A stretch of 64,000 bases of DNA from Arthrobacter sp. ZGTC412 (lineage in GTDB: Bacteria > Actinomycetota > Actinomycetes > Actinomycetales > Micrococcaceae), in contig NZ_PJII01000005.1 in the NCBI RefSeq assembly GCF_002929215.1, forward strand, positions 124,001-188,000, written 5' to 3'. Position 1 is the first letter of the stretch, and the number at the start of each line of letters is the position of its first letter. The notes under the pieces were generated by a model. It ran no database searches and was not told where the DNA came from. It was given only the letters and a program-made list of their open reading frames with translations. Both the position numbers and the translations under genes were made by a program. Positions 1 through 8,511 of the stretch are shown piece by piece.

Positions 1-727
1 CAGCCAGGACCAGTTCGGTGTCGATGGGGCGGTAGACGATGTCGGCCACCCAGTGGCGGGACTCCAGCAGGTCAAGGTCCAGCGGGACACCGGGGTGGGC
101 GGCCATGCCCACCGGGGTGCAGTGCACCAGTCCGTCGGCAAGGGGCATCAGCTGCGGCAGCTCCGCCGTCGTACGTGCTGTGACGGTGCTGTTCGGGAAG
201 AAGCCTGCCAGTTCCGCTGCCCGTGCCGCACCGCGGGCCGCGTCCATGTCCACCAGGTCCAGGTGGCGGACCCCGGCGGTGAGCAGGGCGTAGGCCACTG
301 CGGATCCGGCGCCGCCGGCCCCCAACTGCACCACGCGGTCCAGCCCGGCGCCGGGCAGGCCTGAGGCCAGGGCGGCGGCAAAGCCGGAAAAGTCAGTGTT
401 GTGGCCAACAAATCGGCCGTCCTGGATCACCACGGTGTTGACAGCCCCGAGCCGCAGGGCGTCCGGGGACACCTCATCAAGGTGCTGCAGGACCAGCTGC
501 TTGCAGGGGTGGGTGATGTTCAGGCCGTTGAAGCCGAGGCTGCGGGCACTCTGGAGCAGCTGGCCCACGGATTCGCCGGGCAGGCCCAGTTCCAGCAGGT
601 CGATGGGCCGGTAAAGGTAGCGCAGGCCCTGCACATCCCCTTCACGTTCGTGCATGGGCGGGGTGAGTGACGGCAATACACCATCGCCGACCAGTCCCAC
701 CAGGTAGGACTCAGTTCGATTACTCAT
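1..727 (-). CDS. aroE: Shikimate/quinate dehydrogenase, partial (3' end outside window)
   Basis: Read by hand from the ATG at 727 leftward for 242 codons without a stop, so the C-terminus lies outside the window. The N-terminus (SNRTESYLVGLVGDG, then TPPMHE) and the substrate motif NITHPCKQ with its catalytic lysine, followed by NTDFSGF, are those of the AroE family. The Rossmann motif is GAGGAGSAVAYALL. The second strand ends in LVDMDAAR, an acidic residue where biosynthetic AroE proteins carry the NADP-binding N-R-T motif, which points to NAD+ use as in the catabolic corynebacterial quinate/shikimate dehydrogenase QsuD. The adjacent IclR regulator and MHS transporter support a catabolic role. 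Family is certain; the catabolic assignment is inference. Confidence 0.9.
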   Translation of the reverse strand, partial: MSNRTESYLVGLVGDGVLPSLTPPMHEREGDVQGLRYLYRPIDLLELGLPGESVGQLLQSARSLGFNGLNITHPCKQLVLQHLDEVSPDALRLGAVNTVVIQDGRFVGHNTDFSGFAAALASGLPGAGLDRVVQLGAGGAGSAVAYALLTAGVRHLDLVDMDAARGAARAAELAGFFPNSTVTARTTAELPQLMPLADGLVHCTPVGMAAHPGVPLDLDLLESRHWVADIVYRPIDTELVLA

Positions 728-826
728 CCGTGCAGCTCCTTTGATACGGCACCGGGCGGTTGCTGTAGAGCCTGCTGCCAGGTGATGGAAATTACGATAC
801 ATGATTTGTTCACTGACCGCACTAGT

Positions 827-841
827 GTTCGACATACGAAC
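827..841. promoter_or_regulatory. Inverted repeat upstream of the dehydrogenase gene, possible IclR-type operator
   Basis: GTTCG-ACATA-CGAAC is a perfect 5-bp inverted repeat with a 5-bp spacer, 100 bp upstream of the dehydrogenase start and just beyond the IclR stop. Its shape resembles operators of aromatic-acid IclR regulators (PcaR/PobR type). Binding is inferred only. Confidence 0.4.
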
Positions 842-870
842 GCGGCACTGCGAAGGCGAAAGCTGCGCTC

Positions 871-1698
871 TCACCGCTGCGGCAGCCTGGCAGCAAGTTC
901 CGCCGCGGCTTCCTGCAGCAGGGGGACGTGCGCCTCAAGCTCCTCGAGATTCAGGCGGAACACCGGGACGGCCGTGGCCAGCGAGGCGAACGCGTGCCCC
1001 TGGTCGTTGAACAGCGGGACCGCGACGGCGCGCATGCCGGTCTCGTTCTCCTCATCCATCACCGCGAACCCCTGGCGCCGGATCTTTTCGATTTCGGCCC
1101 GGAAGGCGTCCCGGTCGGTGATGGATTTTTCCGTGAGCGGCTCGAGCGGAAGTTCCGCCAGGAGCTTTTCCCGCTCCGAGTCCTCGGCAAATGCCACCAG
1201 GGCCTTGCCGACGGCGGTGGTGGAGAGCGAGCCCAGGTGGCCGGGGTCGCTGGTCACCCGGAACATCTTCGGGCCGTCCACCTTATTCACGGTCAGATGG
1301 TGGTGGCCGTCGCGGACACTGAGGATGGTGGCCTCCCCCGTCTGCCCGGTTACCCGGCGGAGCACGGGCATCGCAGTCCCGGCGAAGCCGTGGTGGTTGG
1401 ACACCCGCTGCCCCAGCTGGAAGATCCGGAGGCCCAGGTGGTACCGGCGGCCCTCCGCCTCGTAGTCAACAAAGCCGTCCCTGGTAAGAGAGCCAAGGAG
1501 GCGGTAGGTGGTGCTGAAGGGCAGTTGGGCCCGGCGGGAGATCTCCGCCGCACTCGCACCCTTCGGCTCATCCCCCAGCAAAACCAGCAGACCCAGGGCT
1601 TTGCCCACCATGTCGGTCCGGTCCGCAGACCGCCCCGCCTTGGGAGGAGTTTCGTCTTCAGCGACGTCATCGGCTGCTGTGGCTTGGTTCACACTCAT
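871..1698 (-). CDS. IclR-family transcriptional regulator
   Basis: 275 residues. An N-terminal winged helix (DMVGKALGLLVLLGD, then GASAAEISRRAQLPFSTTYRLLGSL) is followed by an IclR effector domain (residues about 100-270; TAVGKALVAF, MRAVAVPLF). I chose the ATG at 1698 (MSVNQATA) over a start 96 bases upstream because the extra residues do not fit the family and would run into the operator region. It lies on the same strand as the dehydrogenase gene and divergent from the MHS transporter, the usual layout for a local regulator of shikimate/quinate use. The effector is unknown. Confidence 0.9.
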   Translation of the reverse strand: MSVNQATAADDVAEDETPPKAGRSADRTDMVGKALGLLVLLGDEPKGASAAEISRRAQLPFSTTYRLLGSLTRDGFVDYEAEGRRYHLGLRIFQLGQRVSNHHGFAGTAMPVLRRVTGQTGEATILSVRDGHHHLTVNKVDGPKMFRVTSDPGHLGSLSTTAVGKALVAFAEDSEREKLLAELPLEPLTEKSITDRDAFRAEIEKIRRQGFAVMDEENETGMRAVAVPLFNDQGHAFASLATAVPVFRLNLEELEAHVPLLQEAAAELAARLPQR

Positions 1699-1710
1699 AC
1701 TTCGATGTTG

Positions 1711-1720
1711 CCACAATGTG
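1711..1720. promoter_or_regulatory. Candidate regulator half-operator, copy 1
   Basis: CCACAATGTG, identical over 10 bases to the palindrome at 1802-1812 and placed 13 bp upstream of the IclR start. Two copies in one divergent promoter region suggest an operator pair for the IclR protein. Confidence 0.45.
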
Positions 1721-1749
1721 AGAGCTATTGCCAGAGCGTGATTATTTTC

Positions 1750-1779
1750 TTGACAAGTGACAGTCCTCACAGCCACTAT
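1750..1779 (+). promoter_or_regulatory. Candidate promoter of the MHS transporter
   Basis: TTGACA at 1750-1755, an 18-bp spacer, then CACTAT at 1774-1779. The -35 is perfect and the -10 is weak. It would place the transcription start near 1786, just upstream of the second operator copy. Confidence 0.4.
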
Positions 1780-1801
1780 TGCTGTATCGCACAAGTAGCT
1801 C

Positions 1802-1812
1802 CCACAATGTGG
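1802..1812. promoter_or_regulatory. Candidate regulator operator, copy 2
   Basis: CCACA-A-TGTGG is a perfect 5-bp inverted repeat around one base, with the same core as 1711-1720 and 91 bp from it. It sits just downstream of the predicted transporter transcription start. Confidence 0.45.
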
Positions 1813-1929
1813 CTACTGTCCGGGTTCTCCCGCACCTCCAGCCGTGCCGCGCCAAGCCACCACCCCAGGCAGCGCCGGCTGCGAGTCCCTGATCCATCCG
1901 CGACAACGTCGTCACATCAAAGGAACTCC

Positions 1930-3249
1930 ATGAGCCAGATACTTCCGTCCGCTGAGCCAGGCATCGCTGCCCCGGCCGGGACGCCGAAGAAGGCAGCCCT
2001 CGCCAGCTTCCTGGGCAGCGCCGTCGAATACTACGACTTCTTCATCTTCGGTTCCGCCGCCGCCCTCATCTTCCCCACGGTCTTCTTCCCGGATGCTGAC
2101 GCCAACGCGGCAATCATGTCCTTCGCCACCTTCGGCTTCGCCTACGTGGCCCGGCCCGTGGGCGCCGTCATCCTGGGCCACTTCGGTGACCGGGTGGGGC
2201 GGCGGAAGGTCCTGATGTTCACCCTCCTCCTGATGGGTGCCTCCACCTTCCTGATCGGCTGCCTCCCGGACTTCAACACCGTTGGCTGGTGGGCTCCCGC
2301 CCTGCTGGTGCTGGCCCGCCTCTGCCAGGGACTTTCCGCCGCCGGCGAGCAGGCCGGCGCCTCCTCCATGACACTGGAACACGCCCCGGACAACCGGCGC
2401 TCCTTCTTTACCTCCTGGACCCTCACCGGCACCCAGGGCGGCCAGATCCTCGCCGCCCTGGTCTTTATCCCCGTCCTGGCCCTCCCGGACGAGATCAAGT
2501 ACGGCATTGGCTGGCGGATCCCCTTCTGGCTGAGCGCCGTCGTCGTAGTGGTAGCGTTCTTCATCCGCCGCACGCTGCACGAACCGCCGGCCTTCGAGGA
2601 AGCCCAGAAGACCGCCCAGATTTCCAAGCTCCCCGTCGCCGACCTCCTCAGGGGCCACTGGCGCGACGTCCTGCGCGTTATCTGCTGCGCGTTTATCGCC
2701 GCCGTTTCCACGGTGTTCGGCACGCTCGCCATCAGCTACGCCAAGACCGTTGCCGGCGTGGACGGCACCACCACCCTGTGGCTCGTGGTGGGTGCCAACC
2801 TGGTGGCCCTTGGCACCCAGCCGCTGTTCGGGATGTTGGCTGACAAGATTGGCCGCAAACCCGTCTTCATCTACGGCGCCCTGTCCAGCGCCGCCCTTAC
2901 CCCGGTCTTCCTGCTCAGCCTGGAATCAGGCAGCGTCCCGCTGATGTTCCTCGCCGCCATCGGCTTCTTCTCCTGCGGCTACGCAGCCTCCAACGCCGTC
3001 TGGCCGTCCTTCTACGCCGAGATGTTCAGCACCAAGGTCCGGTTCTCCGGCCTGGCCATCGGTACCCAGCTCGGCTTCCTGATGGCCGGATTCGCGCCGG
3101 CCATCGTTGCGGCCATGGGCGGCATCAAGCCCGGCGGCTGGGTGCAGATCAGCATCTTCACCGCCGCCATCTGCATCGTGGCAGCCATCTCCGCGCTGAC
3201 CGCCAAGGAAACGTTCAAGGTTCCCACCAAGCAGCTCGGCCTGAAGTAG
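1930..3249 (+). CDS. MFS transporter, metabolite:H+ symporter (MHS) family, shikimate-permease-like
   Basis: 439 residues with about 12 hydrophobic segments, the length of ShiA-type permeases. The ATG at 1930 follows AAAGGAA; upstream codons in the same frame continue through the IclR gene on the opposite strand and are not coding. MHS hallmarks are visible: ASFLGSAVEYYDFFIFG in TM1, the loop 2-3 motif GHFGDRVGRRKVL, and GMLADKIGRKPVF in the second half. Linked to a dehydrogenase and an IclR regulator, the likely substrate is shikimate or quinate, but other carboxylates (proline betaine, ketoglutarate, protocatechuate) use the same family. Confidence 0.88.
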   Translation: MSQILPSAEPGIAAPAGTPKKAALASFLGSAVEYYDFFIFGSAAALIFPTVFFPDADANAAIMSFATFGFAYVARPVGAVILGHFGDRVGRRKVLMFTLLLMGASTFLIGCLPDFNTVGWWAPALLVLARLCQGLSAAGEQAGASSMTLEHAPDNRRSFFTSWTLTGTQGGQILAALVFIPVLALPDEIKYGIGWRIPFWLSAVVVVVAFFIRRTLHEPPAFEEAQKTAQISKLPVADLLRGHWRDVLRVICCAFIAAVSTVFGTLAISYAKTVAGVDGTTTLWLVVGANLVALGTQPLFGMLADKIGRKPVFIYGALSSAALTPVFLLSLESGSVPLMFLAAIGFFSCGYAASNAVWPSFYAEMFSTKVRFSGLAIGTQLGFLMAGFAPAIVAAMGGIKPGGWVQISIFTAAICIVAAISALTAKETFKVPTKQLGLK

Positions 3250-3292
3250 TTTTCCGGGAGCGGCGTACGCTCCTCCCCGGTTACACCGATCG

Positions 3293-3326
3293 AAAGCCCG
3301 CCAATTCCCCCGGAGTGGCGGGCTTT
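3293..3326 (+). terminator. Rho-independent-type hairpin after the MHS transporter
   Basis: AAAGCCCGCCA and TGGCGGGCTTT form a perfect 11-bp stem around a 12-base loop, 43 bp after the transporter stop. The T-run is within the stem end (TTT) only. Confidence 0.75.
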
Positions 3327-3452
3327 CCGGCGCCCCGGGCGGCAGCGGCCTGGCGAGCAAGCGGGCAAAAACGTCCGCCGGCGGGTGGCCGGGGGCTCAG
3401 GGCTCCCCTCCCACAGGGCTGAGCAGCCACGTCATCAATTCACGCTTTAGCA

Positions 3453-3471
3453 GAAGGGAAGGCTACCCTAA
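3453..3471. promoter_or_regulatory. DtxR/IdeR-like iron box upstream of the ABC importer
   Basis: The right half CTACCCTAA matches the IdeR half-site CTAACCTAA at 8 of 9 positions; the left half matches at about 5 of 9 around a central G. A TTTAG lies just upstream. The site is 58 bp before the importer's first gene, followed by a T-rich stretch. A functional box is plausible, not shown. Confidence 0.4.
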
Positions 3472-3528
3472 GTCGTCCCCTTTTTTATTTCTGCCCTTCC
3501 CCACGGCAGCCCTGCAAGGCGGTTCTCT

Positions 3529-5085
3529 GTGCGTTCCTACTTCCGTCCCCGCGTCCTGATGGCTGCGGCCGCTGCCCTGGCCCTTACCGGCTGCGGTTTC
3601 AGCGGCACCACGACCCAGGCCCCGCAGCCCTCCGCGGCTGCGGACACCAGCCAGCGGATTGTCGTCGACAACTTCCGCGCGCCGGTAGCCAACTGGGCTG
3701 TTGAGTCGGACGCCGCCTACATCCTGTCCCTGTCCGGCTGCCTGGAGACGCTGACCACCTACAGCCAGGCGGAGGGCAAGGTCCTCCCCTCGCTGGCCAC
3801 CGAGTGGAAGCAGACTTCGCCCCTGGACTGGGACTTCAGCATCCGCCAGGGCGTCAAGTTCCAGGACGGCACCGACCTCACTGCCGAGTCAGTGGTGTCG
3901 GCGCTCAACCACGTCCTTGACGCAAAGGTCCCCGCCCGCGCTTTCAACCGCACCATGATCAGCAGCGTCACCGCAGTGGACTCACAGACCATCCGCGTCA
4001 GCACCCCGGCAGAAAACCCGCTGGTGCCATACCGGCTGGCCAGCGTCAATACCGGGATCCTGGCGCCCGCCGCCTACAAGGCCGAAGGCCTGGACCCGTT
4101 CGGCCACTGCACAGGTCCCTTTACTCCCGTCTCCGAGAAGGCTAAACAGTCCCTCACCCTGGACCGGAACGAGAACTACTGGGGTGGCAACGTGCAGCTC
4201 GCCGGCGCCGAGATCCGCTTCATCACCAACGGCGCCACCCGCGCCGCCCAGGTGCAGACCGGCGAAGCAGACATCTCGCTGTCCATCCCGGTCGCGAGCC
4301 TTGCCGCGCTGAAGGCGGACGACGGCGTCTCCGTGCTGGGTGCCGATTCCCCCCGCACTGCCACGATGTACATGAACAACGGCCGCGCACCGCTGGACAA
4401 CGTTGACGTCCGCAAGGCCATCCGCGGGGCGCTGGACCTGGACGCCCTCGCTGCCAGTGTCTACGAAGGTGCCGCCCTGCCCGCCACCGGGCCGTTCGCA
4501 CCCTCCGAGCCATGGGCCGGCGAAAACCAGGACAAGCAGCAGCAGAACCTTGAGGAAGCCCGCAAGCTGCTCGCCGATGCAGGCTACACGGCCGACCGCC
4601 CCCTGGAGATCATCGCCATAGTGGAGCGCGCCGAATTCGCCGATGTTGCCGCCGTCGTCCAGGAAAACCTGAAGAACATCGGCATCCCGGTCACCATCGA
4701 GTCCAAGGAATACGCCTCGGCGGAGCCGGACGTCCTGGCCGGAAACTACGACATGCTGCTCAGCCAGCGGAACCGGCTGATCGACATCGCCGATCCCATC
4801 GGGTTCCTCACCGCCGACTACACCTGCAAAGGCACCTACAACCTGAGCCACTTCTGCGACGCGGAATACGATCGGATCGTCGCCGAAGCCGCCACCACCG
4901 TTGATACCAACGAACGCTACAAGCTGTACGCGGACGCAGGCCAGATCCTCCAGGACAAGGCGGTCAACGCCTGGCTCGTCAACGAACAGGCAACCGACGC
5001 GGTCCGCACCAACGTCCTCTCCTACGTCCAGGACCCGCTGTCCCGCTACGTCCTGACGGCGAAGACGGCCAAGGCCGCGTCCTAG
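3529..5085 (+). CDS. ABC transporter substrate-binding lipoprotein, peptide/nickel (family 5) class
   Basis: 518 residues starting at GTG 3529, preceded by AAGGCGG. The signal peptide ends in the lipobox LTGC (Cys about 22), so it is a lipid-anchored binding protein. SBP family 5 features include ATEWKQTSPLDWDFSIRQGVKFQDGTDLTAESVV and a C-terminal YADAGQILQDKAVNAWLVNEQ block. It opens a four-gene operon (binding protein, two permeases, fused ATPase). The class covers peptides, nickel, and opine-type metallophores; an IdeR-like box upstream makes a metal complex worth considering. Confidence 0.9.
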   Translation: MRSYFRPRVLMAAAAALALTGCGFSGTTTQAPQPSAAADTSQRIVVDNFRAPVANWAVESDAAYILSLSGCLETLTTYSQAEGKVLPSLATEWKQTSPLDWDFSIRQGVKFQDGTDLTAESVVSALNHVLDAKVPARAFNRTMISSVTAVDSQTIRVSTPAENPLVPYRLASVNTGILAPAAYKAEGLDPFGHCTGPFTPVSEKAKQSLTLDRNENYWGGNVQLAGAEIRFITNGATRAAQVQTGEADISLSIPVASLAALKADDGVSVLGADSPRTATMYMNNGRAPLDNVDVRKAIRGALDLDALAASVYEGAALPATGPFAPSEPWAGENQDKQQQNLEEARKLLADAGYTADRPLEIIAIVERAEFADVAAVVQENLKNIGIPVTIESKEYASAEPDVLAGNYDMLLSQRNRLIDIADPIGFLTADYTCKGTYNLSHFCDAEYDRIVAEAATTVDTNERYKLYADAGQILQDKAVNAWLVNEQATDAVRTNVLSYVQDPLSRYVLTAKTAKAAS

Positions 5086-5109
5086 TCCCGTTCCCCGAAG
5101 CTCCCGCGA

Positions 5110-6051
5110 ATGCTGCAGTTCATCACTAAACGGACGGCCACCCTGGTGGCCGCCGTTGTGGTGTCCTCGTTTGCGGTCTTCCTGATCCCGTACTTCACGC
5201 CAGGTGATCCGGTGCGGAAGATTATCCGCTCGCGGGTGGCGGGGGACGCCGTCGACGCGTCCGCGGTGCAGGGCCTCAGCGAGAGCCTGGGCCTGAACGA
5301 CCCCCTGGCCGTCCAGTACTTCCGTTGGCTCGGAGACTTCTTCAGCGGCGACATGGGGCTGTCCTTCGTCAGCCGCACGCCCGTGGCCGATCAGGTGCTG
5401 CCGGCGCTCTCCGTCACGCTGAGTCTGGTCACCATGGCGCTGGTCCTGGCCGCGGCGGTATCGCTCCCCCTGGGAATCGTTGCCGGGCTGCGGCCGGGAA
5501 GCAGCCTGGACAAGGCCATCACTGCCGTCACCCAGGCCCTGATCGCCATGCCGGAATACTGGGTGGCTCCCGTGCTGGTGCTGGTCTTCGCCCTGAAGCT
5601 GTCCGTACTTCCCACGGCAGGCTGGAACGATCTCTCGTCCGCCGTCCTGCCCGCACTGACCCTGGCTCTGCGGCCCATCAGTTTCTTCACCTCGGCGGTC
5701 CGGGCCGGCATCATCGACGCCGCAGCCGCGGAGCACGTGCCGGCCGCCCGGGCACGCGGCCTGAGCCAGGGCCAGGCCATCCTCCGCCACGTGGTGCCGA
5801 ACGGGCTGGTGCCGCTTTCCACGTTGTTCGCCGTGTGGTTCGCGGGGCTGCTGGGTGGATCGGTCATTGTGGAGGTCATTTTCGCGGTGCCCGGCATGGG
5901 CAGGCTGCTCTTCGACGCAGTAGTCAACAGCGACATTCCCCTCGCCCAGGGCGGCGTGGTGGTCGTGGTGGCCCTCGCCGTCGGCGTGACCACCCTGGCG
6001 GACTTTATACACAGGTTCCTCAGCCGCACGGTGGGAGCCTCCCTTGCGTAA
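5110..6051 (+). CDS. ABC transporter permease, DppB/NikB type
   Basis: 313 residues with six membrane segments. The N-terminal segment (TLVAAVVVSSFAVFLIPYFTPGDP) and the extracellular loop between TM1 and TM2 are typical of DppB-like permeases. The EAA loop reads RARGLSQGQAILRHVVPNG. Starts 24 bp after the binding-protein stop, and its end overlaps the next permease by 8 bp. Partner of the DppC-like subunit in the membrane channel. Confidence 0.9.
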   Translation: MLQFITKRTATLVAAVVVSSFAVFLIPYFTPGDPVRKIIRSRVAGDAVDASAVQGLSESLGLNDPLAVQYFRWLGDFFSGDMGLSFVSRTPVADQVLPALSVTLSLVTMALVLAAAVSLPLGIVAGLRPGSSLDKAITAVTQALIAMPEYWVAPVLVLVFALKLSVLPTAGWNDLSSAVLPALTLALRPISFFTSAVRAGIIDAAAAEHVPAARARGLSQGQAILRHVVPNGLVPLSTLFAVWFAGLLGGSVIVEVIFAVPGMGRLLFDAVVNSDIPLAQGGVVVVVALAVGVTTLADFIHRFLSRTVGASLA

Positions 6052-6874
6052 ATGGTGGAACGTCAGCACGCTGGCCGCGGCGGTGCTTGCCCTCATTGTG
6101 CTGGCGGTGCTGCTGGCCCCCTGGATCTCGCCCTACCCGCCGGCGGAGCAGAATCTGGCGGAGCGCCTGGCTCAGCCCTCGGCCGGGCACTGGCTGGGAA
6201 CGGACAACCTGGGCCGGGACACCCTCAGCCGGATCCTCGAAGGCGGCCGGTTCTCCATGTCCGTGGCGGCGCTGGCCACAGTGCTGACGTGCCTCCTGGG
6301 CGTGGCCATCGGCATCCTCAGTGCACGGCGGCGCGGCTGGGTGGATGAATTCCTGACCCGGACCAACGACGTCCTGCTCGCCCTGCCGGAAATGGTGGTG
6401 GCACTGTTCATCGTGGCGGCGCTGGGCACGGGCTTCGGGCCGCTGCTGCTCGCGCTGGTGGTCACGGGGTGGACGCCCTTTGCCCGGCTTGCCCGCACCC
6501 TGGCGTACGACGTCTCGGCGCGCGGTTTCGTCGACGCCGCGCGCGTGGTGGGCTGCCCGCCGTCGTTTATTGTCTTCCGGCACGTCCTGCCGCATCTCGC
6601 AGCGCCCATCCTGGGCCAGGCGACGCTGCGGTTCGGGCACCTGCTCATCAGCGTGGGCGCCCTCTCCTACCTGGGCCTGGGCGTCCAGCCGCCGCAGTCG
6701 GACTGGGGTTCCATGCTGGCGGCGGCGCAACCGTTCGCGGACCGCGCCCCGCTGGGAATCCTCGCCCCGGGCATGGTCATCTTCACGGTGGCCCTCTGCG
6801 TGACGCTGATTGGCCAGCGGGCCGCCCATATGGCTGCGGCGCCGCTTCTGATGCCGCAGGCTGCGGAAAAATGA
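6044..6874 (+). CDS. ABC transporter permease, DppC/NikC type
   Basis: 276 residues. TTG at 6044 is the only start that keeps the first membrane segment (NVSTLAAAVLALIVLAVLLAPWISP) and it overlaps the upstream permease by 8 bp. The loop HWLGTDNLGRDTLSRILEGGR is the DppC-family signature, and the EAA motif lies at DAARVVGCPPSFIVFRHVLP. Ends in an ATGA overlap with the ATPase, indicating translational coupling. Confidence 0.9.
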   Translation: MRKWWNVSTLAAAVLALIVLAVLLAPWISPYPPAEQNLAERLAQPSAGHWLGTDNLGRDTLSRILEGGRFSMSVAALATVLTCLLGVAIGILSARRRGWVDEFLTRTNDVLLALPEMVVALFIVAALGTGFGPLLLALVVTGWTPFARLARTLAYDVSARGFVDAARVVGCPPSFIVFRHVLPHLAAPILGQATLRFGHLLISVGALSYLGLGVQPPQSDWGSMLAAAQPFADRAPLGILAPGMVIFTVALCVTLIGQRAAHMAAAPLLMPQAAEK

Positions 6875-8490
6875 GCCCAGTAAACACGCGCCTGGTCCTG
6901 GAGGACCTGGAGGTAAGCCATAAAGATTCCGACGGCGGGACCTCGGGCAAGCACCTGCTGTCCGGAATCTCCCTGTCCGTTGATCCCGGTGAGTTCGTTG
7001 CGCTTGTGGGCAGTTCCGGTTCGGGCAAGACGCTGACGGCGATGTCCTGCCTGCAGCTGCTGCCGCCCAGCCTGGGCATCACCGGCGGTTCCATCAAGCT
7101 CGGGGACCTGGACCTGACCCGCGCGTCCGAACAGGAGCTTAACTCGGTGCGCGGCGGCCGGCTTGGGATGCTGTTCCAGCAGCCCAAGCGTATGTTCAAC
7201 CCGAACCGGACCGTTGAGCAGCACCTCAAGGAGCCGCTGCGACTCCACGGCGGCCTGCGCGGCTCGAAGGCCCGCAGCAAGGCCCTGGAGCTGCTTGGGG
7301 AGGTGGGGTTCGCCGATCCCGTGAAGGGGATCCGGGCCTACCCGCACCAGCTTTCCGGCGGCATGGCCCAGCGGGCGATGACAGCGCTGGCCTTAGCCGG
7401 ACAACCCGGCATGCTGCTCGCGGATGAGCCGACGTCGGCGCTGGACAAGGTGCTGGAACGCCAGATCCTGCAGCTGCTGGACCGCGAGCGCCGGGAACGC
7501 GGCCTGGGTATTCTCTACATCACGCACAACATCGCGTCCGTTGCCTCCTTCGCCGACCGGGTGCTCGTGATGAACTCCGGCAGCATCGTGGAGGCCGGAC
7601 CGGCCGGCGCGCTCCTTACCCGGCCCCGGACCGCGTACACCCGCGAACTGCTGGCCGCCGCCCGCCTGGCGCCGGAGTCCCGCCGTCGTCCGCCCTCCAG
7701 GGAGCGCGAAATCCTGGTGCTGAACGGCGTGGGCAAGCACTTCGGGTCGCGGCGGAAGCTGGGCCACGCCGCGCTGCAGGACGTCTCGCTGACCCTCCGG
7801 CGCGGAGAGATCCTGGGCGTGCTGGGCCAGTCGGGGTCCGGCAAGAGCACCTTGGCGAAGGCCATCGTGGGCCTGGAAACGGCAAGCGCGGGGACCATCA
7901 CGCGGCAGCTGGACCCTGCCGGATCACGTGAGGCCACCGCCGTGCAGCTGGTGTTCCAGGAACCGCACGGCGCTTTTGACCCGAGGATGACACTCCGCAC
8001 CAGCCTGCAGGCCCCGCTGCGCGCCCACCATGACCTTTCGCCGGAACAGCGGAACGAGCGCATTACCGCCGCTATGGCCGAGGTGGAGCTGGATGCGGCT
8101 TTGCTGGACAAGAGACCGGCGCAGTGCTCGGGTGGCCAGCTGCAGCGCGCCACGATCGCGCGGGCCCTGCTGCTGGAACCGCAGGTCCTGATCTGTGATG
8201 AAGCCACCTCCGCCCTGGACGCCCTCACGCAGCGCACCATCCTCAACCTGCTGCTGCGGCTGCAGCGGGAGCACAACCTGTCCCTGATCGTCATCTCGCA
8301 TGACATGGACGTGGTGCGGTACATGTGCGACCGGGTTGCCGTGCTGCTCGAGGGCCGCGTCGTTGAGGTGGCGGAAACCAGAGACTTCTTCGCGGCGCCG
8401 CAGCACCAGCACAGCCAGGCGCTGGTGGAAGCCTCGATCCCCTGCCGGGCGGATGGGCTGTGGAGTGTCCTGGATGTTGCGAAGCCCTAA
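6871..8490 (+). CDS. Fused dipeptide/nickel-class ABC ATPase (two nucleotide-binding domains)
   Basis: 539 residues from the ATG at 6871, inside the ATGA overlap with the permease. Two complete ATPase domains: the first has Walker A GSSGSGKT, signature LSGGMAQR and Walker B LLADEPTSALD; the second has GQSGSGKS, CSGGQLQR and LICDEATSALD. The halves correspond to the DppD- and DppF-like subunits that are separate genes in many bacteria. The operon ends here; no terminator is obvious before the convergent ligase gene. Confidence 0.93.
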   Translation: MSPVNTRLVLEDLEVSHKDSDGGTSGKHLLSGISLSVDPGEFVALVGSSGSGKTLTAMSCLQLLPPSLGITGGSIKLGDLDLTRASEQELNSVRGGRLGMLFQQPKRMFNPNRTVEQHLKEPLRLHGGLRGSKARSKALELLGEVGFADPVKGIRAYPHQLSGGMAQRAMTALALAGQPGMLLADEPTSALDKVLERQILQLLDRERRERGLGILYITHNIASVASFADRVLVMNSGSIVEAGPAGALLTRPRTAYTRELLAAARLAPESRRRPPSREREILVLNGVGKHFGSRRKLGHAALQDVSLTLRRGEILGVLGQSGSGKSTLAKAIVGLETASAGTITRQLDPAGSREATAVQLVFQEPHGAFDPRMTLRTSLQAPLRAHHDLSPEQRNERITAAMAEVELDAALLDKRPAQCSGGQLQRATIARALLLEPQVLICDEATSALDALTQRTILNLLLRLQREHNLSLIVISHDMDVVRYMCDRVAVLLEGRVVEVAETRDFFAAPQHQHSQALVEASIPCRADGLWSVLDVAKP

Positions 8491-8511
8491 GCGGCCATCC
8501 GCAGAGCCGCC

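Noticed and set aside
928-1929. N-terminal extension of the MHS transporter through the IclR gene
   Set aside because: The extra residues are the reverse complement of IclR; the ATG at 1930 has a ribosome site.
3982-6096. 704-codon open frame on the minus strand
   Set aside because: It lies antisense to the ABC importer genes, whose products have clear signatures. Long antisense frames are expected at this GC because stops are rare.
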